Positions 42,690-50,772 of a stretch of DNA of 64,000 bases are shown here, piece after piece. The notes beneath the pieces were generated by a model. It had not been told where the DNA came from. It searched no databases and saw nothing but the letters and a program-made list of their open reading frames with translations. Source of the DNA: JBFWUW01 sp050247075 (GTDB lineage: Bacteria > Planctomycetota > Planctomycetia > Pirellulales > JBFWUW01); contig JBFWUW010000036.1 of NCBI GenBank assembly GCA_050247075.1, positions 4,399 through 68,398 of the forward strand. Reading direction: 5' to 3'. Made by a program: the position numbers and the translations under genes. Every line of letters begins with the position of its first letter. Position 1 is the first letter of the stretch.

Positions 42690-43591
42690 CCACACCCGTC
42701 GAAGCCAGCTACGCCTTGTGCCAACAGGCCGCGCGCCGCGCGTCGTCCAGTTTCTATTATTCGTTCTTGCTGCTGCCGCGAGCCAAACGCCGCGCCATGT
42801 GCGCGCTGTACGCTTTTCTGCGCAAGACCGATGACCTGGGAGACGGCGACTCCGGCCCGGGCGATGCGAAGTCGATCGCCGCGCAACGGGCGGAGCTGGC
42901 TGCATGGCGGGCGTCGTTCCGGCGGGCGTTGCAAGGTTCCTTTGATGATCCGCTGCTTCCCGCCCTGGCCGATACGGTCGAGCGGTTTGCAATTCCGCCG
43001 GAGCATTTGGAAGCGGTCATCGACGGCGTCGAGATGGACCTGCAAGGCAGCCGCTACGAAACCTGGGACGAGTTGGCCTTGTATTGCCATCGCGTGGCGT
43101 CGGTGGTGGGGCTGGCTTGCATTCAAATTTGGGGTTACCGCGATGAACTCGCGTTGGAACCGGCCCGCCAGTGCGGGCTGGCCTTTCAATTGACCAACAT
43201 TTTGCGTGACCTGAAGGAAGACGCCCAACGCGGCCGCATCTATCTGCCCGCCGAGGATCTGCGGCGGTTCGCCTACTCGCCCGACGACTTGCGAGCCGGC
43301 ATTCGCGATGCCCGCTTCCGGGCATTGATGAAACACGAACTTGACCGGGCCGAGCAGTTCTATCGCCAGGCCGAAGAGTTGCAAGGTTGGCTCTCGTCCG
43401 ACGGCGTGCCGATCTTTGGGACCATGCTTTCCACCTATCGCGGGCTGCTGGATGAAATCCGCCGCTTGGATGGCGACGTCTTTACCAGCCGCGTGCGGCT
43501 TAGCTCGTGGCGGCGGTTGCGGATCGCCGCGCGGTGGCTGTTTCGCCGGCCAGCGGCCATAACCCGCGACCACACGGATGCGCGGCCATGA
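42686..43591 (+). CDS. hpnD: Presqualene diphosphate synthase HpnD
   Basis: 301 residues. SSFYYSFLLLPRAKRRAMCALYAFLRKTDDLGD gives the first Asp-rich site (kept here as separate parts: SSFYYSFLLLP and FLRKTDDLGD), and NILRDLKEDAQRGRIYLP the second. HpnD joins two farnesyl diphosphates into presqualene diphosphate at the membrane face. ATG 42686 overlaps the hpnC stop and the gene in turn overlaps hpnE, so the three are translated as a unit. Confidence 0.93.
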   Translation: MTTPVEASYALCQQAARRASSSFYYSFLLLPRAKRRAMCALYAFLRKTDDLGDGDSGPGDAKSIAAQRAELAAWRASFRRALQGSFDDPLLPALADTVERFAIPPEHLEAVIDGVEMDLQGSRYETWDELALYCHRVASVVGLACIQIWGYRDELALEPARQCGLAFQLTNILRDLKEDAQRGRIYLPAEDLRRFAYSPDDLRAGIRDARFRALMKHELDRAEQFYRQAEELQGWLSSDGVPIFGTMLSTYRGLLDEIRRLDGDVFTSRVRLSSWRRLRIAARWLFRRPAAITRDHTDARP

Positions 43592-44994
43592 CGGCCGGTG
43601 CAAGCTTGGCGATCATCGGCGGCGGACTGGCCGGGTTGGCGGCCGCCGCGGCGCTGGCTGGCCGTGGGCTGCGCGTGGAACTGTTTGAAGCCCGCAAGAA
43701 GCTGGGGGGCCGGGCGGGCTCGTTCCGCGATCCGGCGACGGGTGAAGCGGTCGACCATTGCCAGCACGTCAGCATGGGATGCTGCACCAATCTGGCCGAC
43801 TTCTGCCGCCGCACGGGCATCGACGATCTTTTCCAGCGGCACGACAAGCTGCACTTTTTTGGACCCGACGGCTCGCGATACGACTTTGCCTCGTCGGCCT
43901 GGCTGCCGGCACCGCTGCACCTGGGACCGGCCTTGATGGGGCTGGGCTATCTAACCCGCGGCGAGCGATTGTCGATTGGCCGGGCCATGCTGCGTTTGGC
44001 TCGTCTGCCCGACCGGGACACGGCGGCCGATCCGACGATTGGCCAGTGGCTGGTGGAACAGGGCCAATCTGCCCGCGCCTGCCGCGATTTTTGGGGCGTG
44101 GTGCTGGTCAGCGCGCTGGGCGAAACGCTGGAGCGGGCATCGTTGCGGTACGCGCGGCAGGTGTTCGTGGATGGCTTCATGTCGCACCGTGATGGTTGGA
44201 AGATTGAAGTTCCCACGGCTCCTCTGGGCGTGGTTTACGGAGCACGGCTGGAACAATGGCTGGCCAGCCAGGATGTGAAGCTGCATGTGGGGCGCGGGGT
44301 TGAAGAGTTGCAAGGGAGCGCCGGCGGAATCCGCGAGGTTCGGCTGGCCGATGGCGAAAAGCTGGCGTTTGATGCGGTCATTTTGGCCGTGCCGTGGCGG
44401 CGCGTGCGGCACGTCCTTTCGCCGCCGTTGCTGGCGGCCCTGCCCGAACTGGCCCATGCGGAACAGATAGAAGCGGCACCCATTACCGGTGTCCACATGT
44501 GGTTCGATCGTCCGATGACCGATCTGCCCCATGCCGTGTTGGTGGGAAAGCTGAGCCAATGGATGTTCAACCGGGGGGATAAGGACGATACGGCCGGGCA
44601 CTACTATCAGGTCGTGGTGAGCGCCTCGCGCGATCTGGCCGGCCAGAATCGTGAAAGCATCGTCGCCCAGGTCCACGACGATTTGGCCAGCCTGTGGCCC
44701 GCCGTGCGCCAGGCCCGGCTGCTGCAATCGCGGGTGGTGACGGAACAGCAGGCTGTCTTTTCGGTGCGGCCCGGCATGGATGCCTGGCGGCCGCGTCAAC
44801 AAAGCTCCATCGCGAACTTGTTCCTGGCCGGCGATTGGACCAACACCGGTTGGCCCGCCACCATGGAGGGAGCGGTGCGCAGCGGCTACCTGGCGGCCGA
44901 AGCCCTGTTAGCCGCCAGACAAACTCCCCAGCCCATCGTCGTCCCCAGCCTGCCACGCGGCAGGCTGGCCCGGTTGTTATTGGGTGCCACGTAG
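43588..44994 (+). CDS. hpnE: Hydroxysqualene dehydroxylase HpnE
   Basis: 468 residues of the FAD-dependent amine oxidase/desaturase class. The dinucleotide site LAIIGGGLAGLAAAAALAGR is followed by ELFEARKKLGGRAGSF, and the C-terminal FAD segment FLAGDWTNTGWPATMEGAVR is typical. HpnE removes the hydroxyl from hydroxysqualene to give squalene, the precursor of hopanoids or sterols. No cyclase gene lies in the window. ATG 43588 overlaps hpnD (ATGA). Confidence 0.93.
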   Translation: MTAGASLAIIGGGLAGLAAAAALAGRGLRVELFEARKKLGGRAGSFRDPATGEAVDHCQHVSMGCCTNLADFCRRTGIDDLFQRHDKLHFFGPDGSRYDFASSAWLPAPLHLGPALMGLGYLTRGERLSIGRAMLRLARLPDRDTAADPTIGQWLVEQGQSARACRDFWGVVLVSALGETLERASLRYARQVFVDGFMSHRDGWKIEVPTAPLGVVYGARLEQWLASQDVKLHVGRGVEELQGSAGGIREVRLADGEKLAFDAVILAVPWRRVRHVLSPPLLAALPELAHAEQIEAAPITGVHMWFDRPMTDLPHAVLVGKLSQWMFNRGDKDDTAGHYYQVVVSASRDLAGQNRESIVAQVHDDLASLWPAVRQARLLQSRVVTEQQAVFSVRPGMDAWRPRQQSSIANLFLAGDWTNTGWPATMEGAVRSGYLAAEALLAARQTPQPIVVPSLPRGRLARLLLGAT

Positions 44995-45057
44995 CCGCAA
45001 TGCTTCTGCTTTGCCGGCATGAAATGCGAGTGGCGGTCCATGCTGGGTACGATCGCT

Positions 45058-45112
45058 GGGCATGGACGATCGAACGCGACTCCAGCGACAAGGCAGGAGC
45101 CATGTCGCTACG
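45058..45112. repeat. 55-bp dispersed repeat, copy A
   Basis: A 55-bp unit beginning GGGCATGG and ending GCTACG matches 46176-46230 at 44 of 55 positions with no gaps. Its end overlaps the stop codon of the HTH/zinc-ribbon gene. Confidence 0.7.
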
Positions 45113-45479
45113 AATCGCGACGCTCATTCGTGTCTCGGCAGTTTGATCGTGGTGCGCAGGCTGGTGCCGTTGGCCGCGGCGGGCGTGCTCGCTGCACTCT
45201 ACGCACCCGGCATAAGCGGCAGGGCAAATAGACCAGGCCGCCGCAAGTTGGGCAGCGCCGCGGAGGATCGAGAGGCTGGGCGACACCCGGAAAGAGTTGA
45301 TCGTCGGGTTGGCTTGCGCCATCCAAACCAAGTTCGCCCTGCTTGGGCACCAACTGGCCGCGGGCGACCGCGCGAACGGTGGCCGGGTCCAAGCCCAATG
45401 CCTGGGCGATCTGGCGGATCGATGGCCGATCGCCCGCCAGCCTCTGTTGAATCTCTCGAATGATATAGTCTGGAATCAC
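45108..45479 (-). CDS. HTH/zinc-ribbon DNA-binding protein
   Basis: 123 residues starting at GTG 45479, which has a perfect AGGAGGT site 6 nt upstream. An N-terminal helix-turn-helix (IIREIQQRLAGDRPSIRQIA, then LGLDPATVRAVARG) precedes a zinc ribbon RCPTCGGLVYLPCRLC. A basic tail ends inside a dispersed repeat. It is probably a transcription factor. A 28-bp palindrome lies about 75 bp upstream, over a rightward promoter, and may be its operator. I do not recognise a named family. Confidence 0.7.
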   Translation of the reverse strand: MIPDYIIREIQQRLAGDRPSIRQIAQALGLDPATVRAVARGQLVPKQGELGLDGASQPDDQLFPGVAQPLDPPRRCPTCGGLVYLPCRLCRVRRVQRARPPRPTAPACAPRSNCRDTNERRDS

Positions 45480-45554
45480 GATCCGACCTCCTGAGCCTGC
45501 TCCCGACAATCGACGGCCAGCGGCGACATCCTACACGCAACTGTACGCATGTTC

Positions 45555-45582
45555 AACATCTTTTTTGTCACAAAATGATGTT
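45555..45582. promoter_or_regulatory. 28-bp imperfect palindrome over a promoter, possible operator
   Basis: AACATC...GATGTT encloses TTTTTTGT/ACAAAAT; the arms pair almost fully. It overlaps the -35 box and spacer of the promoter at 45565-45592 and lies between the divergent HTH gene and the 89-residue gene. Confidence 0.5.
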
Positions 45583-45592
45583 TTGATAAAAT
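45565..45592 (+). promoter_or_regulatory. Predicted rightward promoter in an AT-rich pocket
   Basis: TTGTCA (45565-45570), 16-bp spacer, TAAAAT (45587-45592). The strongest AT-rich pocket in the window surrounds it. The expected transcript starts near 45600 and meets a terminator at 45682. Confidence 0.55.
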
Positions 45593-45599
45593 ATATCCG

Positions 45600-45701
45600 T
45601 TGAAACCAAACATTTTTGGCGAATGGCTCGACAAGGGAGCAAATTCCGGCTACGATTTTGCCAGGAGTGGCCGAGCCGGGCGGGCCGGAACGGCCCTTTT
45701 T
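45600..45701 (+). ncRNA. Candidate small RNA or attenuated leader
   Basis: About 100 nt lie between the predicted start and a strong intrinsic terminator, with no convincing reading frame. The 89-residue gene begins 26 bp after the terminator. This is either an independent small RNA or a leader that controls readthrough. It is an inference from promoter plus terminator only. Confidence 0.35.
45682..45701 (+). terminator. Intrinsic terminator upstream of the 89-residue gene
   Basis: GGGCCG-GAA-CGGCCC is followed at once by TTTTT. Placed before rather than after a gene, it fits attenuation or a small RNA end. Confidence 0.75.
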
Positions 45702-45726
45702 CATTTTCTAGGGGACTCTTCAGATC

Positions 45727-45996
45727 ATGACGCTACAGACCTACAGTGTTGAGCGAATGGACGAGTTGGCGATGCGGATGTTCGACGTCGCGGCCACGTT
45801 GCGGCAAACCGCGCTGCTCTGCCGAGAGAACGACATGGAAGGATTCCCCCTGCACGATAAGAAGGCGCTGGAATGGATCGCCCAGCTAGAGCAATGGGCC
45901 CACGAGGGTGTGGGCAAAGTGCAAGCCAGCGTTGTCTCGCAGAAGGCCGTGCAACGCGCCTTGCAAGCCGCGTCGGGCGGCAAGAAAAAGAAGTAA
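45727..45996 (+). CDS. Conserved-looking small hypothetical protein
   Basis: 89 residues, mostly helical (VERMDELAMRMFDVAATLRQ; LEWIAQLEQWAHEGVGKVQA), ending GGKKKK. No known domain. The ribosome site is weak. It follows an intrinsic terminator, so expression may depend on readthrough or a second promoter. Helical periodicity and codon use agree with a real gene. Confidence 0.6.
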   Translation: MTLQTYSVERMDELAMRMFDVAATLRQTALLCRENDMEGFPLHDKKALEWIAQLEQWAHEGVGKVQASVVSQKAVQRALQAASGGKKKK

Positions 45997-46018
45997 TCTT
46001 AGGGGCGGATCGCCACGT

Positions 46019-46169
46019 AGCCGCACGGTTCCCGCCGTGCCGGCTCGATGGCCGAGCGGCAGTCTCCTGCCGCTCTCGTTGATAGAGTGCCGAGGCGGGA
46101 GAATCGTGTGGAAAGATTCTCGCCGCTTCGCCCTCACCCCCAACCCTCTCCCGGAGTACCGGGAGAGGG
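46019..46169. repeat. Cluster of four REP-like hairpins
   Basis: Successive stem-loops: AGCCGCACGG/CCGTGC(c)GGCT at 46019-46045, GAGCGGCAG/CTGCCGCTC at 46054-46075, GAGAATC/GATTCTC at 46099-46121, and a perfect 11-bp stem CCCTCTCCCGG/CCGGGAGAGGG at 46144-46169. The last resembles REP sequences found widely in bacteria. The cluster fills the gap before the propeller gene. Confidence 0.75.
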
Positions 46170-46175
46170 AGCCTT

Positions 46176-46230
46176 GGGCATGGTCCATCGAGCACGATGC
46201 AAGCTACAAGGCAAAAGCCATGTAGCTACG
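46176..46230. repeat. 55-bp dispersed repeat, copy B
   Basis: Matches 45058-45112 in the same orientation at 44 of 55 positions. It directly follows the REP-like cluster and may be part of the same composite element. Confidence 0.7.
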
Positions 46231-46358
46231 TTGATTTTGGGCCGATATGGCTGGCGCGGCGCTATCTGGCTACAATCCGCCGCCGGACTGGCCCGCGTCT
46301 GCTTGTTCACGCCAACCGTGGCGGAATTCGGCCGCGAGATTTTGGCACGGAGGCCCCA

Positions 46359-49300
46359 GTGAACGCTGTTATCCACCACTTCCGCTGCGCATGCGCCTGC
46401 CGTCTGGCCTTGCTGGCATCGCTGGCATCGCTGGCCGCGCTAGCGTTGTCCGCCCGGCCCGGCCCTGCTTTTGCCGACAACGCCCGGCCCATCGTGGCCA
46501 ACTCGTTGCGATCCGACGCCGCCCTGTGGGATATCTGTTTCGTCGATCAACAGTATGGCTGGGCCGTGGGGGACCGAGGCACCGTCTGGTACACCGAGGA
46601 TGGCGGCCAGCGCTGGCGGCTGCAAGAGTCGGGCGTGGATGCCCAACTGCGCGGCGTGCGATTCATCGACTCGCAAAACGGCTGGATCGTCGGCGGACGA
46701 TCCACCGCTCTTTCCGGCCAGACCGTGGGGGTGCTGTTGCGCACCCGCGACGGCGGCCAGACTTGGACGACTGACGAAGGATTGCTGCTCCCTTCGTTGC
46801 GAAAGATTGGCTTCTTCAGCCACGCCGACGGCTGGGCCGTGGGAGAGCCCTCGGCGTTGTTTCCGTCGGGAGTCTTCACCACGGATAACGGCGGGCGAAC
46901 CTGGGCACCCGTCCCGGGCAACGGCGGCTGGCTGGCTGGCGACTTTATCGACCAGGTGACAGGTGCGGTAGCGGGACGGCGCGGTTCGCTGGCCGTCATT
47001 CGCAACCGGGGCCTGGATGCCTCGACCACTCCACCCCTTGGCATGCGCGGGCTGCGGCAACTAATCCTGGCGGAGGGCAACCGAGGCTGGCTGGTGGGCG
47101 ATGGCTCGCTGGTGATGAACACCACCGACCGGGGCGCTACTTGGCAAACGCCCGACAGCCCCCTGCCCGATGCGGTCTCGGACCAGTTTGACTGGCAGGC
47201 GTTGGCGGTGCGAGAGGGCCAATGTTGGATCGCCGGCGCGCCAGGCACGCGCATCTTGCATTCACCCGACGAAGGCCGCACCTGGACCATGCAGGCGACG
47301 GGCCAGCCGCTGCCGATTCACGCGCTGGCATTTATCGACGGCCGGCGTGGTTGGGCGGCCGGAGCGCTGGGGACCATTCTGGCCACCGAAGACGGGGGAA
47401 CGACCTGGCAACGTCAACGCTGTGGCGGCATCCGCGCGGCGCTGGCCGGCTTTTATGCGGAACCGGAAGAAATTCCCCTGGAACTATTGGCCCGGCTGTC
47501 GGGCAACGATGGCTATTTGGGCGTGGTCGAATTGTTGGCGCGGCGCGATCTGGAAAACGAAACGCCGCGGAACTCCGCATTCCCCCAGCGGGCACACGAA
47601 GCCGTTGTCGCCGTGGGGGCCTGCCAGGTCGATAGTTCGTGGCGATTTCCGCTGCGGCAAGCCGGTTTGGAACTGAGCCTCGAGCAGGTGCGAGATGGCT
47701 GGGACCGCGTGAACGACGGGGCGGGCATCGACCGGCTGGAGCGGCACATCGTGCGGCAATTGCGCATCTGGCGGCCCGATCTGGTGTTTGCCCCGCCGGC
47801 CAACTTGCGCAATCCCGACCCGTTGGCCCAACTGGTCAGCGATGCCGTATTTCGCGCAGTAGCCAAAGCGGCCGACTCCACCAGCTATGCCGAACAACTG
47901 GCCGAACAAGGACTGGAACCGTGGAAAGTCAAAAAGGTCTTCGCCACCAGCGGCCAAGGTGACAGCAGTACGATCAGCTTGACCACAGCGCAAATTGCGC
48001 CGCGGCTGGGCGGGTCTCTGGCCGATCGGGCCGCCACGGCCCGCTCGTTGTTTCAAGAAGATCCGCCCCACCCGCCGGCCAGTTTGGGGTTTCGCCTGAT
48101 GACATCGGCGTTGCCGGCCGATCTGTCGCGGGGCGACTTCTTCAGCGGCGTAACGCTTTCTCCCGGCGGCGAAGCCCGGCGGACGCTAGAGAATCCTCCC
48201 GTCGACAATTTGGAAGGCTTGCGCCGCTCGGCACAAAAGCATCGCAACGTGCAAAGCATTCTGGAGCGCGTTGAGAATGACGCGCCGGGCGGAGCGAGGC
48301 TGGCCGGTCAGGTGCATGACCTGGTAGGGGGCTTGGAGGGCGAAGAGGCTGGCAACGTACTGCATCAACTGGCCGGGCGTTACCATCGCCACGGCCGCTG
48401 GGACATGGCGGCCGAAACCTTGGAGTCGTTCGTCACGCGTTATCCCAAGCATCGGCTGGTCCCGGCCGCCCAGATTTGGCTGGTGCAATACTACAGCAGC
48501 GACGAAGCGGCCTGGCGGATGCAGCAGGGGCAGCGAGGCTCTTTCCGCACCGCATCCGCCCAGGTGCCGGCGGCCGCGCGAAACGCGGGGACGCGGGCCA
48601 AGGACGACGGCGTGAAGCCGGCCAGCTTTGAATTGGATGAGACCGAAGGGCATGTCATCATGGCCGACCAGTCGGTAATGGAGGAGCGTTGGAAGAAAGC
48701 CTCGGAACTGGCCAAGAACATCGAGCGGACCAGCCCCACGCTGTTTGCCGAACCGTCGCTCCGATTTCCGCTGGCGGTGGCCCATCGGCGGCAAGGCTAT
48801 TCGCGGCAAGCCGAGCGATTCTACCTGGCCATGCGGCATGGCAGCGCGGATGAGATGTGGTCGGCCTGCGCCGTGGGTGAACGCTGGCTGGCCGAACCGC
48901 AAGGCCGCCCCCCCAAGGCCATCGTCCGCTGCCGCCGCGGCACCAGCAAGCCGCGGCTGGATGGCCAATTGGACGAGCCGATGTGGTCCCCCACGGAAAA
49001 GGCTGATCTGCACAGTGCCTTGCGCGACGATGGCGAATGGCCGGCCACGGCGCTGTTTTCCTACGACGAGGAGTTCTTGTACTTGGGCATTCGCTGCCGT
49101 CGCGCGCCGGGCGCGGTTTACGAAGCGGGTGCCGGCCCGCGCCCGCGCGATGCCGACCTGGCCGGCCGCGACCGGGTGGAGATTTGCCTCGACCTGGACC
49201 GCGACGCGGCCACTTACTATCGGCTGACGGTCGATCATCGCGGCTTTACCGCCGACGAATGTTGGGGAGACCGCTCGTGGGATCCGCAATGGTTCGTGGC

Positions 49301-49499
49301 CGCCGCGCAGTCGGAGGAAAGCTGGACCATTGAAGCGGCCATTCCGCTGATCGAACTAACCGGCCAAAAGCCCACGCACCACAGCGCCTGGTCGGTGGGT
49401 GTGCAGCGGATCGTGCCGGGCGTCGGTTTTCAATCGTGGACCACGCCCGCCGGCATCGAGGTGCAGCCGCAAGGGTTTGGGTACTTGCTGTTTGATTGA
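46359..49499 (+). CDS. Ycf48-like beta-propeller protein with C-terminal CBM9-like domain
   Basis: About 1046 residues from GTG 46359 (GGAGG upstream). A signal peptide (LALLASLASLAALALSARPG) leads to a propeller of Ycf48/BNR-type repeats (YGWAVGDRGTVWYTEDGGQR; LLRTRDGGQTW; RGWAAGALGTILATEDGGTT), residues 45-370. A long middle of unknown fold with a tetratrico-like part (VLHQLAGRYHRHGRWDMAAETL) follows. From about residue 855 a CBM9-like beta sandwich appears (LDGQLDEPMW; LFSYDEEFLYLGIRC). It is probably secreted or periplasmic, binding glycans or assisting assembly; no enzyme motif is seen. Confidence 0.78.
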   Translation: MNAVIHHFRCACACRLALLASLASLAALALSARPGPAFADNARPIVANSLRSDAALWDICFVDQQYGWAVGDRGTVWYTEDGGQRWRLQESGVDAQLRGVRFIDSQNGWIVGGRSTALSGQTVGVLLRTRDGGQTWTTDEGLLLPSLRKIGFFSHADGWAVGEPSALFPSGVFTTDNGGRTWAPVPGNGGWLAGDFIDQVTGAVAGRRGSLAVIRNRGLDASTTPPLGMRGLRQLILAEGNRGWLVGDGSLVMNTTDRGATWQTPDSPLPDAVSDQFDWQALAVREGQCWIAGAPGTRILHSPDEGRTWTMQATGQPLPIHALAFIDGRRGWAAGALGTILATEDGGTTWQRQRCGGIRAALAGFYAEPEEIPLELLARLSGNDGYLGVVELLARRDLENETPRNSAFPQRAHEAVVAVGACQVDSSWRFPLRQAGLELSLEQVRDGWDRVNDGAGIDRLERHIVRQLRIWRPDLVFAPPANLRNPDPLAQLVSDAVFRAVAKAADSTSYAEQLAEQGLEPWKVKKVFATSGQGDSSTISLTTAQIAPRLGGSLADRAATARSLFQEDPPHPPASLGFRLMTSALPADLSRGDFFSGVTLSPGGEARRTLENPPVDNLEGLRRSAQKHRNVQSILERVENDAPGGARLAGQVHDLVGGLEGEEAGNVLHQLAGRYHRHGRWDMAAETLESFVTRYPKHRLVPAAQIWLVQYYSSDEAAWRMQQGQRGSFRTASAQVPAAARNAGTRAKDDGVKPASFELDETEGHVIMADQSVMEERWKKASELAKNIERTSPTLFAEPSLRFPLAVAHRRQGYSRQAERFYLAMRHGSADEMWSACAVGERWLAEPQGRPPKAIVRCRRGTSKPRLDGQLDEPMWSPTEKADLHSALRDDGEWPATALFSYDEEFLYLGIRCRRAPGAVYEAGAGPRPRDADLAGRDRVEICLDLDRDAATYYRLTVDHRGFTADECWGDRSWDPQWFVAAAQSEESWTIEAAIPLIELTGQKPTHHSAWSVGVQRIVPGVGFQSWTTPAGIEVQPQGFGYLLFD

Positions 49500-49506
49500 C
49501 CCGGTT

Positions 49507-49522
49507 GCCGCCTGGTGGCGGC
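49507..49522 (+). terminator. GC-rich stem-loop after the propeller gene
   Basis: GCCGCC-TGGT-GGCGGC just after the stop codon; no U-tract follows, so it may only protect the 3' end. Confidence 0.35.
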
Positions 49523-49525
49523 TCG

Positions 49526-49553
49526 TTGACAACCGCTGTGTTGCAGATAAAAT
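49526..49553 (+). promoter_or_regulatory. Predicted promoter of the small protein/dCTP deaminase pair
   Basis: TTGACA (49526-49531), 16-bp spacer, TAAAAT (49548-49553); 6/6 and 5/6 matches. The leader to the first start codon is about 120 nt. Confidence 0.6.
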
Positions 49554-49677
49554 CTCGGAGGCGTCACGTTAATCGTAACCCTCTATCTGACACGGCCTTC
49601 CGGATCAATGATGGAATTATCGTTCGTCTGTGGCGGGGAGTGCATCGGCAAATAATTCAACTGGAAGGAGAACTAGG

Positions 49678-49971
49678 ATGGAGGCCTGGCTCAAGTGCGA
49701 AGTCTCCCTAGGTCAGTTCGACACCGAAGCGGCTGTGCGCTTCCAGGATCACAATGGGGATGATTTCTCATTGTTCGTTCCAAGAGAGGACGTTTGCGTT
49801 GAATCGAACATCTCCGTTAGCCCAATTGAGGGATCTTTTCGGGTTGATATTTTGGATCAGCGGGACGACCTCAGATTGATCTATCTGCCAGTTCCGACAT
49901 TCGGTAATGGGCACTCCGTTACCGTGCGTGCGTCGCAATTGACCGGCAAGCGTGACACGCATCATGTTTAG
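49678..49971 (+). CDS. Small hypothetical protein paired with dCTP deaminase
   Basis: 97 residues, beta-rich (LKCEVSLGQFDTEAAVRFQD; FRVDILDQRDDLRLIYLPVP), with no recognised domain. ATG 49678 has GGAAGGAG about 7 nt upstream. It ends 8 bp before the dCTP deaminase gene, so the two form an operon. Codon use is more AT-rich and less biased than in the flanking genes, pointing to recent acquisition of both. Confidence 0.65.
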   Translation: MEAWLKCEVSLGQFDTEAAVRFQDHNGDDFSLFVPREDVCVESNISVSPIEGSFRVDILDQRDDLRLIYLPVPTFGNGHSVTVRASQLTGKRDTHHV

Positions 49972-49979
49972 GACTGTCA

Positions 49980-50585
49980 ATGATTCTTGCGAACGTCGAG
50001 ATTCATAAAGCGATTGACGAGGGCAGATTAAGAATCGCACCTGAGCCACGGCCGCGATTGCCGGAAGTTGGCGGACCGCATTGCCCCTATGACACGCACT
50101 CGGTCGACCTGACGCTGGGTAATATCATTTCCGTCCCGTTGGGCGGCAACTTCGACATCAATCTCGCCAAACCGGGTGATATCGCGGCGACGATCGGTCG
50201 CAATTGCGAGCATCACGATCTCTCGCAGGTTAAGCAGTTCGTTCTCGCTCCGAACAAGTTTATTCTGGGAAAGACGCGCGAAGCGATCGAGTTGCCGCTT
50301 CAGAAAGAGGCTGACCGCTCTCTTGCCGCGAGAATCGAAGGCAAGAGCAGCCGCGCTCGTTTTGGACTGATTATCCATTTCACCGCACCCACAGTGCACC
50401 CAGGATTCGAGGGCACCATTACTTTGGAGATTATCAACCTAGGCGTGTACGGCTTTACGTTGACGCCAGGAATGCCAATCGCGCAGTTGATAATCGAAGA
50501 AGTTCGCGGCGTGCCAGTGCGCAATGACAGCCAGTTTCAAGGGCAAAGGCATCCCGCTGGCGTGGTGCCTGACGGTCGAAAGTAG
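49980..50585 (+). CDS. dcd: dCTP deaminase / Dcd-DUT family protein
   Basis: 201 residues. HSVDLTLGN, LAPNKFILGKTRE and the active-site segment RIEGKSSRARFGLIIHFTA with HPGFEGTITLEI match Dcd; Glu150 is the likely catalytic base. Dcd turns dCTP into dUTP; bifunctional forms also make dUMP. As a housekeeping gene it feeds dTMP synthesis, but relatives also act in phage defence by draining dCTP. An unknown 97-residue partner and atypical codon use make the second option worth testing. Length is normal for Dcd. Confidence 0.85.
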   Translation: MILANVEIHKAIDEGRLRIAPEPRPRLPEVGGPHCPYDTHSVDLTLGNIISVPLGGNFDINLAKPGDIAATIGRNCEHHDLSQVKQFVLAPNKFILGKTREAIELPLQKEADRSLAARIEGKSSRARFGLIIHFTAPTVHPGFEGTITLEIINLGVYGFTLTPGMPIAQLIIEEVRGVPVRNDSQFQGQRHPAGVVPDGRK

Positions 50586-50772
50586 CCGTACTTTTTGGGT
50601 GGCGCGGGTTCATCTTGCCGAACTCAAGTCCGTGCCCTTTCTGCCGATGGGCTGGTCGGCACCAAGCCAAGCATCGGGCAAAACGCTGGCCCGCGTGCAT
50701 CGGCTGGTGGTTGGGGTATGATGGGTGCTTCCATGCCCGTCCTTCCTCATTGCCACATGCCGAGAGTTACCC

